NCBI RefSeq assembly: GCF_000331995.1
Contig: NC_020134.1
Location: forward strand, 248,001-312,000
Direction of reading: 5' to 3'
Length of the DNA stretch: 64,000 bases
From: Thermoclostridium stercorarium subsp. stercorarium DSM 8532
Lineage (GTDB): Bacteria; Bacillota; Clostridia; DSM-8532
This document shows, piece by piece, positions 43,321 through 52,346 of this stretch. The notes under the pieces are model-generated. The model ran no database searches. It saw only the letters and a program-made list of their open reading frames with translations, and was not told where the DNA came from. Every line of letters starts with the position of its first letter. The first letter of the stretch is position 1. A program made the translations under genes and the position numbers.

Positions 43321-45279
43321 ATGTTAACCAACACGGAAAAATCACCCTATGCAAAAACCTATTCGTTGCCGTGGGATGCGGTTAACTGGACCGGCGGCAT
43401 ATGGGCGGAGGTATTTAAAACATGTGCTGAAAATACAGTACCGCATATAAGGCAAATGTTTGAAGACAGGGATATCAGTCATGTTGTGGAGAACTTCAGG
43501 ATTGCAGCCCGGGAAATTGACGGAAGTTTCCACGGAACACCTTTTGGTGACGGTGATTTTTACAAATGGATGGAAGCGGCGATTTATGTGGCATGTAAAA
43601 ACAATGACGGAAAACTGCTGAGGGAAATCGATGAATATATCGATCTGATAAGCCGTGCCCAGCTTGATGACGGGTATATTTCTACAAAACAGATAATAGG
43701 GGAGATAAAAGGCGAAAATATAACCCGTCTCGGGGACATTAACAATTTTGAAGTGTATAATTTCGGACATTTGTTTACCACCGCGTGTATTCATAAACGC
43801 CTAACCGGACTGGACAATTTACTGAATGTTGCCGTTAAAGCCGCCGAGTATCTGGAAAAAACGTATCAGGAAGCAGCCGGAACGGGAGAGGTCAAAACCG
43901 CAGTTTGCCCTTCTCATTATATGGGTCTGGTTGAAATGTACCGCACAACAGGCAATAAACGCTTTCTTGATCTTGCCCGGCTGGCAATAAATTTAAGGGA
44001 TTCAGTGAAGAACGGCACTGATGACAATCAGGACAGAATACCCCTTAAGAAACATGAAAAAATAGTGGGGCACGCTGTGCGTTCAAATTACCTGTATGCA
44101 GGAGTGTCGGATTTATATGCCGAAACCGGAGACAGCGAATACCTTGACGTGCTGCACAGGGTGTGGAAAGACCTTGTTGAACATAAAATATATATCACCG
44201 GTGGCTGCGGCGCGCTTTATAACGGAGTGTCCCCGTACGGAAACTTCTGGATTGACCAAAAGGTGCATCAGGCATACGGGCATGAATATCAGCTGCCGAA
44301 TCTCACGGCCTATAATGAAACCTGTGCGTCGGTTGGCAGTGTATTGTGGGCGTACAGAATGTTTACAGTTGAACCAAAAGCCCATTATTTCGACGTAATT
44401 GAAAAAACAATGCTTAATGTGAACCTTGCTGCGATAAGCCTTGACGGCCGGAAGTTTTTCTATGAGAATATGCTGAGAAGGGCCCGAAAACTCCCTTTTG
44501 AACTGTGCTGGCCTCTGGAGAGAAAAGAATATATATCCAGTTTCTGCTGCCCTCCGAATCTGGCCAGGCTTCTGGCGGAAACTTCGGAATACGCGTATTG
44601 CTTGTCAGACGACACGGTGTGGCTTGGAATGTACGGGGAAAATGAAGCAAGGATCAGGCTCAGAAACGGCGCCTCATTTACCGTGGCCCAGAAAACTCAG
44701 TATCCTTTCGACGGAAATATTTGTTTTTCCTTTAGGGATACAAATGGTAAAGGATTCAAACTCAACATACGCATACCCGATTGGGCTGAAAGTGGGCATA
44801 TATCGGTCAACGGCCGTGTTATTAAGGAAATTTCGGTACAGGATTCTTCAACGTATTACACTTTGAATGTTGAAAAGCCTTCGGAAACAAATGTTACTGT
44901 CCGGTTCGACATGCCTGTACGGTTAACCATTGCCCATCCTCTTGTAGAAACCGACATAAACCAGGTTGCGGTTGAAAGAGGGCCTGTTGTGTATTGTATC
45001 GAGTCGCATGACACCGAGCTTGAAACCCTTGATGATTTGATGATAGGGATTAACAGTGATTTTACGCCTGTTGAATATGAAATTACGGGCAGGAAGATTA
45101 TTGCTCTGGAAGGAGAGGCATTAAAGATAAAAAGAGACGGGGATGATTCCGGTAAATTATACCGGACGCTGAAATTCAAAGGCCTGAAACGGATACATAT
45201 CCGCCTTGTTCCGTATTTTGCATGGGATAACAGGGGATTTGGCGAGATGAAAATATGGTTGCCTGTTGCTTTCTGCTGA
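43321..45279 (+). CDS. GH127 beta-L-arabinofuranosidase-like enzyme
   Basis: Predicted intracellular exo-enzyme releasing terminal beta-L-arabinofuranose from plant glycans, 652 residues, no signal peptide. It has an alpha/alpha barrel followed by beta-sandwich domains. Active-site elements of the HypBA1 family are present: Glu322 in GHEYQLPN (acid candidate), Glu333 and Cys335 in YNETCAS, and Cys409-Cys410 in FCCPPNLAR, which supply the zinc-bound cysteine nucleophile. GAGAGGTG precedes the ATG. It is followed by a GH15-type enzyme, suggesting that both handle one imported oligosaccharide set. Exact specificity needs assay; related GH146 enzymes have a similar layout. Confidence 0.9.
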   Translation: MLTNTEKSPYAKTYSLPWDAVNWTGGIWAEVFKTCAENTVPHIRQMFEDRDISHVVENFRIAAREIDGSFHGTPFGDGDFYKWMEAAIYVACKNNDGKLLREIDEYIDLISRAQLDDGYISTKQIIGEIKGENITRLGDINNFEVYNFGHLFTTACIHKRLTGLDNLLNVAVKAAEYLEKTYQEAAGTGEVKTAVCPSHYMGLVEMYRTTGNKRFLDLARLAINLRDSVKNGTDDNQDRIPLKKHEKIVGHAVRSNYLYAGVSDLYAETGDSEYLDVLHRVWKDLVEHKIYITGGCGALYNGVSPYGNFWIDQKVHQAYGHEYQLPNLTAYNETCASVGSVLWAYRMFTVEPKAHYFDVIEKTMLNVNLAAISLDGRKFFYENMLRRARKLPFELCWPLERKEYISSFCCPPNLARLLAETSEYAYCLSDDTVWLGMYGENEARIRLRNGASFTVAQKTQYPFDGNICFSFRDTNGKGFKLNIRIPDWAESGHISVNGRVIKEISVQDSSTYYTLNVEKPSETNVTVRFDMPVRLTIAHPLVETDINQVAVERGPVVYCIESHDTELETLDDLMIGINSDFTPVEYEITGRKIIALEGEALKIKRDGDDSGKLYRTLKFKGLKRIHIRLVPYFAWDNRGFGEMKIWLPVAFC

Positions 45280-45363
45280 CCGAAGATAAACGGACTGAAG
45301 AGCATTTTAATTTAATTCATTGGAATTATAAATTCAGCCGGTATAATTTTTTCGGAGGGTAAT

Positions 45364-47316
45364 ATGGGTAAACCGTATATAAACAATGCGGTAATAGGGA
45401 ACGGCAGTATGCTCGGATGCGTTTCAGAAACAGGCGAGCTGATAAGGCTGTACTGGCCTGAGATAGATTTCCCGCAGCATATTGAAAAATTACTTACGGG
45501 CTTTTTCGACAGAAATGTTCCGAACAGCACGGTTTGGTTCAGTGAAGGGGATTATGAATATTCCCAGGCTTATATCGAAGGTACGAACATTCTTAAGACC
45601 GTCGCCAGAATAAAAAGCCTTTCCCTCGAAGTGGTACAGACCGATTTTTGTGTTCCGTGTGATGATGTGCTTGTGCGAAGGTATAGCATTAAAAATATCG
45701 GTCGAAACGGAATTCACCTGGGTGTCGGTGTTGCGTCCCGTGTTACGTCCCATACACTCGACATGGGCTGTACACTGTTTGATTTTGGACTGGATGCCCT
45801 TGTCCATTACAGACATGACAACTATTGGGCCATTGTTTCGGATGCCGGTGTAAAAGAGTTTCAGATAGGAAATGATCCGTTCCGTGCGGTATGGGAAGGA
45901 AGACTTGACGGTACGGACAGCATAGGCATGTCTCCTGACGGTGCATTGTTATGGGATTTGGGTTATGTTGAACCGGGTTGTGAGAGAAATATTACACTGT
46001 ATATGATCTTTTCCCGTAACATGAATTCGTTGAAGGAGTTGACACGGAAGATTAAATCGGTCGGGTATACCAGTCTTTTCAATACCACAAAGGAATACTG
46101 GACAGATTATTTGAGTAAATGCAGAGTTTTGAAAACCGGCAATGGGACTGTGGATCGTATTTACTTAAGATCCCTTCTTCTGTTCAGATTGATGACCGAC
46201 AGGAATACCGGTGCAATCCTCGCATCACCCGAAATAGATGAAAATTTTACCCGATGCGGAAGGTACGCCTATTGCTGGGTGAGGGACGGGGCATTCATTA
46301 CAAGCGCGCTGAACGAGGCAGGGCTCTGCAGCCTTTCAGAAAAATTTTATGAATGGTCGGTAAGGGTTCAGGACAAAGAGGGTTTCTGGCATCAGAGGTA
46401 TCATATAAACGGAAATGTGGCCCCGTCCTGGGGACTGCAGATAGACGAAACCGGTTCAATACTTTTCGGCATGTGGAATCATTTCCTGCATGTAAAAAAC
46501 GTGAGTTTTCTCGAAAAGGTATGGCCGGCGGTTTTAAAGGCCTGCGAATTTCTTGAAAACTTCATCGACGGTGATACCGGATTGCCTTTGCCCAGCTTTG
46601 ACATATGGGAAGAACGGATGGGAGAACATACCTATTCCACTGCGGCGGTTATTGCAGGATTCCGGGCGGCGGCAAATATCGCCGAAACCCTCGGTGTATC
46701 CAAAAAAACAATTGATCAATGGCGAAGTATTGCTGATAATATAAAAAAAGCCCTTGAAAGAAATTTGGTGGATAACGCAAAGGGCATTTTTCTGAGAAGT
46801 ATACGCACAAAGCTGAATCCATGGGGAAGCGAGCCGTGTGCCGATACGGTGATTATCACCGTAAATCCGAAAGGATACACGAGGGAAGTGTCAGCATTTG
46901 ACGGCAAAATGGACATAAGCCTTTTGGGAGCGGCGGTTCCGTTCGGAATTTATGAACCGAGGCACCCGGTGATGCGCAATACCGCCGAAAAGGTGGAAAA
47001 ACTTCTTTACTGCGAAAAGGCCGGAGGAATCTACCGGTATCAGGAAGACGGTTATGCCGGGGGAAACCCGTGGGTTGTTGCAACTCTGTGGCTGGCAATG
47101 TACCACATAAGAGCGGGAAATATCGAAAAGGCGAGAGAGTATTTTCACTGGAGTGTGGAATGCGCAACTCCGCTGGGATTTCTTCCCGAACAGGCCGGGA
47201 AAAACGACGGAAAACCGTGCTGGGTTATACCCCTTACATGGTCCCATGCCATGTTTGTGCTTGTGCTGAAGGAACTTGCGGAAAAAGGCGGAATAGGGGA
47301 CATGCAGAGGGGTTAA
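45364..47316 (+). CDS. GH15-type glucoamylase-like hydrolase
   Basis: Predicted intracellular glycosidase, 650 residues, no signal peptide. An N-terminal beta-sandwich (to about 250) is followed by an alpha/alpha barrel with YCWVRDGAFITSAL near residue 303. Candidate catalytic acid Glu362 lies in LQIDETGS and candidate base Glu609 in LPEQAGK, followed by PLTWSHAMFVLVL. These fit the GH15 glucoamylase/trehalase/isomaltose-cleaving group. CGGAGGG precedes the ATG. It is 84 nt after GH127 and 39 nt before radA, so all three may be on one message. The substrate is open: starch-type, isomalto- or trehalose-like sugars. Confidence 0.85.
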   Translation: MGKPYINNAVIGNGSMLGCVSETGELIRLYWPEIDFPQHIEKLLTGFFDRNVPNSTVWFSEGDYEYSQAYIEGTNILKTVARIKSLSLEVVQTDFCVPCDDVLVRRYSIKNIGRNGIHLGVGVASRVTSHTLDMGCTLFDFGLDALVHYRHDNYWAIVSDAGVKEFQIGNDPFRAVWEGRLDGTDSIGMSPDGALLWDLGYVEPGCERNITLYMIFSRNMNSLKELTRKIKSVGYTSLFNTTKEYWTDYLSKCRVLKTGNGTVDRIYLRSLLLFRLMTDRNTGAILASPEIDENFTRCGRYAYCWVRDGAFITSALNEAGLCSLSEKFYEWSVRVQDKEGFWHQRYHINGNVAPSWGLQIDETGSILFGMWNHFLHVKNVSFLEKVWPAVLKACEFLENFIDGDTGLPLPSFDIWEERMGEHTYSTAAVIAGFRAAANIAETLGVSKKTIDQWRSIADNIKKALERNLVDNAKGIFLRSIRTKLNPWGSEPCADTVIITVNPKGYTREVSAFDGKMDISLLGAAVPFGIYEPRHPVMRNTAEKVEKLLYCEKAGGIYRYQEDGYAGGNPWVVATLWLAMYHIRAGNIEKAREYFHWSVECATPLGFLPEQAGKNDGKPCWVIPLTWSHAMFVLVLKELAEKGGIGDMQRG

Positions 47317-47355
47317 ATAAATAAAGAATAATAACGAAAAGGTGGTTTTGTATTT

Positions 47356-48711
47356 GTGAAATCAAAAACGAAATTTGTCTGTTCGGAATGCGGCTATGAA
47401 ACGCGGAAATGGCTGGGCAGATGCCCTTCGTGTCTGCAGTGGAACACTTTTTTGGAGGAGCCCGAATCCGAAACTAAGGGAAATTCGGTTGAAAGAGCTT
47501 TGCCGAAAGCAATACCCCTTACCGAAATATCGTGGGAAACCGAACGGAGAATTACCACAGGAATGCAGGAACTGGACAGGGTACTGGGCGGCGGAATTGT
47601 TGACGGTTCCCTTGTGCTTGTAGGCGGGGATCCGGGCATAGGAAAGTCCACACTGCTGCTGCAGGTATGCGGAGTACTCTCCCGGAATTCGGGTATGAAA
47701 ATACTGTACGTTTCGGGTGAGGAATCGGTGAAACAGATAAAAATCAGGGCGGAGAGGCTTTCGGTCAACAGCGAAAATATCCTCATGGTTACCGAAACGT
47801 GTTTCGAGAATATAAGCAAATTAATTGAAGAAATAAATCCGCACGTGGTTATTCTTGATTCAATCCAGACCGTTTACAGTGAGCTGCTTTCTTCGGCGCC
47901 GGGAAGTGTAAGCCAGGTGAGGGAAGTAACCGGACAACTGATGCGGATTGCCAAGGGCAGGGGCGTAACCGTTTTTATTGTCGGGCATGTTACAAAGGAA
48001 GGTGCAATAGCAGGACCAAGGGTACTGGAACACATGGTTGACACCGTTTTATACTTTGAAGGGGAAAGGCATCAGAACTACAGGATTCTCAGGGCCGTGA
48101 AAAACCGTTTCGGCTCCACGAATGAAATAGGTTTGTTTGAAATGACGCAATATGGCCTGAAAGAAGTGAATAATCCTTCGGGGTTGTTTCTCGACAGCCG
48201 TGCGAAGGATCAGCCCGGTTCGGTTATTGTCGCGAGCCTTGAAGGGACAAGGCCTATGCTGCTTGAAATACAGGCGCTGGTAACCCCGACCGTTTTCGGG
48301 ATCGCCAGGCGTATGGCCACCGGAATAGACTATAACAGAATGACAATGCTGATGGCCGTTCTGGAAAAGAGAATAGGAATGCCGCTGTATAATCATGATG
48401 CCTATGTCAATGTGGTGGGGGGGATACATATTGACGAACCGGCATGTGATCTGGGTGTTGTTGCAAGCATCGCGGGAAGCTTTAAAAATCAGCCTGTGGA
48501 TCCCGATATTGTCGTGGTTGGAGAAGTCGGGCTGACAGGGGAAGTAAGGCCTGTGAACCAGGCGGACAAAAGAATAATGGAGGCAAAACGGCTCGGGTTC
48601 AGAAAATGCCTTGTTCCGTCGGGAAATAAAAGCAGCGCATTGGAGAATATAGACGGAATAGAAATTATTTTTGCTGGTACGGTGGAGGAAGCGCTGGCGT
48701 ACCTGTTCTGA
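47356..48711 (+). CDS. radA: DNA repair protein RadA
   Basis: DnaB-type branch-migration helicase in recombination, 451 residues. The N-terminal zinc finger uses Cys9, Cys12, Cys23 and Cys26 (CSECGY...GRCPSC). Walker A GGDPGIGKST is at 90-99, followed by the KNRFGS RadA signature near residue 252 and a C-terminal Lon-protease-like domain (FKNQPVDPDIVVVGEVGLTGEVRPV). The GTG start has AAAAGGTGG upstream. In B. subtilis radA is followed by disA; here a terminator and two genes on the other strand come next, and disA is not in the window. Confidence 0.96.
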   Translation: MKSKTKFVCSECGYETRKWLGRCPSCLQWNTFLEEPESETKGNSVERALPKAIPLTEISWETERRITTGMQELDRVLGGGIVDGSLVLVGGDPGIGKSTLLLQVCGVLSRNSGMKILYVSGEESVKQIKIRAERLSVNSENILMVTETCFENISKLIEEINPHVVILDSIQTVYSELLSSAPGSVSQVREVTGQLMRIAKGRGVTVFIVGHVTKEGAIAGPRVLEHMVDTVLYFEGERHQNYRILRAVKNRFGSTNEIGLFEMTQYGLKEVNNPSGLFLDSRAKDQPGSVIVASLEGTRPMLLEIQALVTPTVFGIARRMATGIDYNRMTMLMAVLEKRIGMPLYNHDAYVNVVGGIHIDEPACDLGVVASIAGSFKNQPVDPDIVVVGEVGLTGEVRPVNQADKRIMEAKRLGFRKCLVPSGNKSSALENIDGIEIIFAGTVEEALAYLF

Positions 48712-48754
48712 AAAAAGCCGCCGGACAAGGTTCATACCTCTCCGGCGGCTTTTT
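48712..48754 (+). terminator. Intrinsic terminator after radA
   Basis: AAAAAGCCGCCGGA (48712-48725) and TCCGGCGGCTTTTT (48741-48754) form a perfect 14-bp stem with T-run, starting inside the radA stop codon region. The A-run on the other side lets it also act on the convergent gene. Confidence 0.92.
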
Positions 48755-48818
48755 AGTCCCCGTTACTGACCGGTAATTCCGGCTATAAGGCCATAGCACG
48801 GACCTTTTGGACAGTATT

Positions 48819-49595
48819 TTAATTTATCGAAAACATTGGCTCATATTTGACAGATTCAATTATTTCCGAAGCCTTGGACACCTGCTCTTCGGTACCTGAG
48901 ACGGCGATATAACAGCTTCCCTCGGCTCCGCATATTCCACCCGCCGCTGCCAGTCTGGCGCGGGCGCCTGTCAATATCTCAATTGCATCCAGCTCGGTAA
49001 CGATGTTTCCGGATACGGGCATGAGCCTTGGTCCCTCGGCGTTGGGTGAATTCATGATTTCCGCCAGTTCGTCAATATCACCGCATACTCTCTTTTCAAG
49101 ACCCACGGGTATATACAGGACTGCTCTTTTACCTATAACTGCGGATAATGCCGCCTGTATCGTTCCGCCTTTCGGGTGACCTATAAGCACTCCTGCTTTT
49201 CTTTTGGCAAGATCAACCGCATTTGCGCCTTTGACAATTATGTCGCCCTTATCAAGGTTATCAGCGACATCGAAAATAGTCTTACCCCTGACATAAACTC
49301 CTTTTTCAATTATCACGTCGCCGGGAAATTCAGGCTTCTGCCCCTCATTTTTATATCCCGGAGGTAAAGTAATACCGCGGTAAAAACCTTTTGCCGAAAA
49401 GTCACCGGCAATACCGGTATGCTCCAGAAGTTCCCGGGCTATATAGCCGTTTGTTGTCCCTGCGATAATTACAACCGTATGTTCCTTTAAAGCCTTTTTT
49501 ATTTCAGGAATTTGAACAAAGGCTTTCGCAATAAGCCTTTTTCCCGCCGCGGGGGTAAGCAAAAACAATTTTGTAACCGAATTTTCAGTCATCAT
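48819..49595 (-). CDS. Uncharacterised alpha/beta protein
   Basis: I do not recognise this 258-residue protein as a named family. It is soluble, without signal or membrane segment, and has a Rossmann-like alternation of strands and helices. Glycine-rich turns are VVIIAGTTNGYIAREL near residue 41, VLIGHPKGGTIQAALSAVIG near 146, and LAAAGGICGAEGSCYIAVSG near 218. An IIEKGVYVRGKTIFDV segment lies between. The overall look suggests nucleotide or cofactor binding. GAGGATGAT precedes the ATG. It lies 12 nt downstream of another small gene on the same strand, so they are probably one operon inserted between radA and yacL. Confidence 0.55.
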   Translation of the reverse strand: MMTENSVTKLFLLTPAAGKRLIAKAFVQIPEIKKALKEHTVVIIAGTTNGYIARELLEHTGIAGDFSAKGFYRGITLPPGYKNEGQKPEFPGDVIIEKGVYVRGKTIFDVADNLDKGDIIVKGANAVDLAKRKAGVLIGHPKGGTIQAALSAVIGKRAVLYIPVGLEKRVCGDIDELAEIMNSPNAEGPRLMPVSGNIVTELDAIEILTGARARLAAAGGICGAEGSCYIAVSGTEEQVSKASEIIESVKYEPMFSIN

Positions 49596-49607
49596 ATCAT
49601 CCTCACA

Positions 49608-50015
49608 TCATCGCAGACTGTATTTTCCCAAAAGTTTTAATCTCTTTAATTCCTTTAAAATTATATCATATAAATTCAAATCAAGTATATTACACATAGC
49701 GGCAAGGTAAAAGAGGTTTCTGCCGATGTCTTTTTCCAGAAGATCGCGGCAATTCTCACACAGAGAACCTGTCAGATGGGTTTTCATATGAGCCTGTATT
49801 TCTTCGAGAGAGTCGGCATGCTCGGGTATTTCCTGTTTTTCACCGTTTATCTTTATGCAGCCGCATTGTGTTACCGCTTTTACCAGGGTTCTGGAAATTT
49901 TTGCAGATGACTCGATCATTTTTGTCATTGAATCGAGAATGCTTTTGTTTCGGATAAGAAGATCCTGTGAGGTATACTGGAATTCGTCAAGCAAGGTGTT
50001 TTCAAGCCTGGTCAT
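49608..50015 (-). CDS. Small clostridial protein, possibly DUF1573-annotated
   Basis: Protein of unknown function, 135 residues, mostly helical and soluble. MTRLENTLLDEFQYTSQDLLIRNKSILDSMTKMIESSAKISRTLVKAVTQCGCIKI is a pattern I recall from clostridial proteins sometimes labelled DUF1573; this is from memory and unverified. Cysteines occur as CGC near residue 55 and CENC near residue 95, possibly a metal site. Start 50015 is supported by GAGGTG 8 nt upstream and by the promoter at 50059-50088, which would lie inside the longer reading. It is first of two genes read away from yacL. Confidence 0.6.
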   Translation of the reverse strand: MTRLENTLLDEFQYTSQDLLIRNKSILDSMTKMIESSAKISRTLVKAVTQCGCIKINGEKQEIPEHADSLEEIQAHMKTHLTGSLCENCRDLLEKDIGRNLFYLAAMCNILDLNLYDIILKELKRLKLLGKYSLR

Positions 50016-50058
50016 ATCTCGCGCACCTCTTTTCCCCGCAACATAGAACTTCAAAATT

Positions 50059-50088
50059 ATTATAAATTTTTTCCAGTTCATTTGTCAA
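50059..50088 (-). promoter_or_regulatory. Promoter of the 49608-50015 gene pair
   Basis: On the minus strand TTGACA (50083-50088) and TATAAT (50059-50064) are 18 bp apart, 44 bp before the start codon at 50015. Both hexamers match the consensus. Confidence 0.7.
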
Positions 50089-50222
50089 ACAAAATAAACC
50101 AGGCTAATTGGTATTTTCATCGCAAAATGAAACAGAAAATGCCATAATTTTTTTATTTGATGTCTTGGATATGAATTGCAATATCGGAAGTTTTTACGGT
50201 AAAATCTTTCCTGTTTCGTGTT

Positions 50223-50251
50223 TTGACAACTGAGCTTCCTTGTAGTATACT
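50223..50251 (+). promoter_or_regulatory. Promoter upstream of the PIN/TRAM gene, with a long leader
   Basis: TTGACA (50223-50228) and TATACT (50246-50251) are 17 bp apart. It implies an untranslated leader of about 300 nt before 50562. In the gene-free stretch 50016-50561 I see this promoter, the divergent one at 50059, and a weak hairpin (CCTTTTTA near 50344 with TAAAAAAGG near 50372), but no recognised riboswitch or short gene. Confidence 0.7.
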
Positions 50252-50561
50252 AAAAATTAGCCCTTTAAATCTTAAAATGGCATGGAAAGCTTTTATATGG
50301 TTCTCCTGACTGTGTTATATGCTTGGCCTGTTTTGTATGTCCCCCTTTTTAGTTAACTTTGCGTTTGCGAGGTAAAAAAGGAACAGCGTATGTGATTGGA
50401 TGTGCTGAAGTAACATGCCAGGTGTGACCGGAACGAGAACAGCTGACACTGTCAAAACAACCAAACGGGCAGCTTGGAATACACAGACGCAGTAAACATG
50501 GAGACTAAATATTTAGAAAACATGAAAAATGGAGAATTGGGTGTCAGGAGTCGGTCTTGTA

Positions 50562-51614
50562 ATGATGGAGAAATCTCTTAAGTATGCATTTGCTATAGTT
50601 GGGGGAATAACCGGTTATACAGTTACACGCTTTGCTTTTTTAAGTATGGGATTGAATCCGTACTCGTTTTCAGGGATATGTGTCATTGTAATTGTTGCTG
50701 TTGCATTTGGTATCCTGATGCTTGTAATCGGGGCGAAAACGGTAAGTTTTGCGGTCATAGCGGTGGAAAAGGCAGAAAAAGTTTTAATGTCCCTTACACT
50801 GTATGAACTTATGATTTGTGCAGGTGGGCTGATTGCCGGCCTTATTGTTGCAAATCTTTTGTCGGTTGCATTTATGAAAATTCAGGTTATAGGAATTCCG
50901 CTTACAATAATTACAAACATTCTGTTTGGAAGTCTCGGGGTTTTTCTTGCCTTGTCAAAAAGAAACGAAAACATACTGGAGAACAAAAAATTGCAGGGTT
51001 TCAGGCGTAAAATTCTCGATACAAGCGTTATTATAGACGGAAGGATCCTGGATGTATGCCGTACAGGGTTTATTGAAGGAGAGCTTATTATACCTGATTT
51101 TGTGCTTGAAGAACTGAAACGCTTGGCTGATTCCCATGATGATCTAATAAGGACGAAAGGCCGACGGGGGCTGGATGTTCTGAATCTAATGAAAAATGAA
51201 AACCGTGTTCCTGTGAAAATATTTAAAACAAAGTATGATGTGTCCATAGGCGTGGATGGACGGCTGATGCAGTTTGCAAAAGACGAAAAGGCGTGCATTA
51301 TTACCAATGACTATAATTTAAACAAAGTAGCGTCAATATCAGGCATTTCAATACTGAATATCAATGATCTTTCCAGTGCTTTGAAGCCGCTTGCGGTATC
51401 CGGTGAAGAAATGAGAGTAAAAATTGTAAAGGAAGGAAAGGAAAACGGACAGGGAGTTGGGTACCTGGAAGACGGTACAATGGTTGTGGTGGAAGGCGCG
51501 TGCAAATATAAGGGCTGTGAAGTTGACGTAATAGTTACAAGCGTGCTTCAGACATCGGCAGGAAGAATGATATTTGCAAAATTTAAGTCGGCTAATCTGT
51601 CAATGGCTAAATGA
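50562..51614 (+). CDS. yacL: Membrane PIN/TRAM-domain protein, YacL type
   Basis: Predicted membrane-tethered RNA-binding nuclease-like protein, 350 residues. Four hydrophobic segments occupy the first 135 residues. A PIN domain follows (ILDTSVIIDGRILDV near 160; GRRGLDVLN; ITNDYNLNKVA near 260), with Asp residues in the expected metal-binding positions. A C-terminal TRAM domain (GVGYLEDGTMVVVEGA) ends the protein. I favour ATG 50562 because AGGAG lies at 50546-50550; ATG 50529 has a poor site. ispD follows after 18 nt, the same order as B. subtilis yacL-ispD. Confidence 0.88.
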   Translation: MMEKSLKYAFAIVGGITGYTVTRFAFLSMGLNPYSFSGICVIVIVAVAFGILMLVIGAKTVSFAVIAVEKAEKVLMSLTLYELMICAGGLIAGLIVANLLSVAFMKIQVIGIPLTIITNILFGSLGVFLALSKRNENILENKKLQGFRRKILDTSVIIDGRILDVCRTGFIEGELIIPDFVLEELKRLADSHDDLIRTKGRRGLDVLNLMKNENRVPVKIFKTKYDVSIGVDGRLMQFAKDEKACIITNDYNLNKVASISGISILNINDLSSALKPLAVSGEEMRVKIVKEGKENGQGVGYLEDGTMVVVEGACKYKGCEVDVIVTSVLQTSAGRMIFAKFKSANLSMAK

Positions 51615-51632
51615 GGGAGTAACGCAATATTT

Positions 51633-52346
51633 ATGAGCAATGTATATAAGGTTTCGGCAATAATTTTGGCTGCGGGGAAAGGAAGCCGGATGAAGACCGG
51701 TATAAACAAGCAGTACCTTTCGCTTGGCGGAAAACCCGTTCTGGCGCATACAATAGAAGTTTTCGATAGGGCTGAATGCATCTCTGAAATAATCGTTGTT
51801 ATTAATAAGAATGACAACGAGATTTTTATCAACTCCGTTCTTAAACCGTATGATTTCAAAAAAATAACCGCCGTGGCTGAAGGCGGTGAAGACAGGCAGG
51901 CATCGGTTTTTAACGGCCTTCGTCTGGTATGCCCGTCAGCGGATATTGTCGTGGTGCATGACGGTGCGAGACCTCTGGTTACAACCGATATCATACAACG
52001 ATCGGTGGAGGCTGCGCTTGAAACCGGTGCGGCCTGTGTGGGTGTACCTGTTAAGGATACGATAAAAAAGGTTGATAAAGAGCTTAATGTGGAATATACT
52101 CCTGACCGTTCGGAATTATGGGCCATACAGACACCTCAGACCTTCCGCAGGAGGATTCTTTTCGATGCCCATGAAAAGGCAAACCGTGACGGTTTTCGCG
52201 GTACCGACGATTCGGTTCTTGCCGAAAGGCTGGGGTATCGGGTGCGTATGGTCATGGGCAGTTACACAAATATAAAAATTACCACGATTGAAGATCTGGC
52301 CTTTGCCGAAACCCTGTTAAAGAACTTCCTCCATCGCGGAGATTAA
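51633..52346 (+). CDS. ispD: 2-C-methyl-D-erythritol 4-phosphate cytidylyltransferase
   Basis: Third enzyme of the MEP isoprenoid pathway, joining CTP and methylerythritol phosphate, 237 residues. The nucleotide-binding N-terminus is IILAAGKGSRMKTGINKQYLSLGGKPVLAHT, with later VVHDGARPLV near residue 108 and FRGTDDSVLAERLG near 190. GAGGGAG precedes the ATG. It is co-oriented with yacL. ispF, usually next, is absent. Its last 30 bp overlap the convergent hisC end. Confidence 0.95.
   Translation: MSNVYKVSAIILAAGKGSRMKTGINKQYLSLGGKPVLAHTIEVFDRAECISEIIVVINKNDNEIFINSVLKPYDFKKITAVAEGGEDRQASVFNGLRLVCPSADIVVVHDGARPLVTTDIIQRSVEAALETGAACVGVPVKDTIKKVDKELNVEYTPDRSELWAIQTPQTFRRRILFDAHEKANRDGFRGTDDSVLAERLGYRVRMVMGSYTNIKITTIEDLAFAETLLKNFLHRGD

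Noticed and set aside
48049-48735. 228-codon open frame on the - strand
   Set aside because: It lies within radA on the opposite strand and crosses the radA terminator; no family features.
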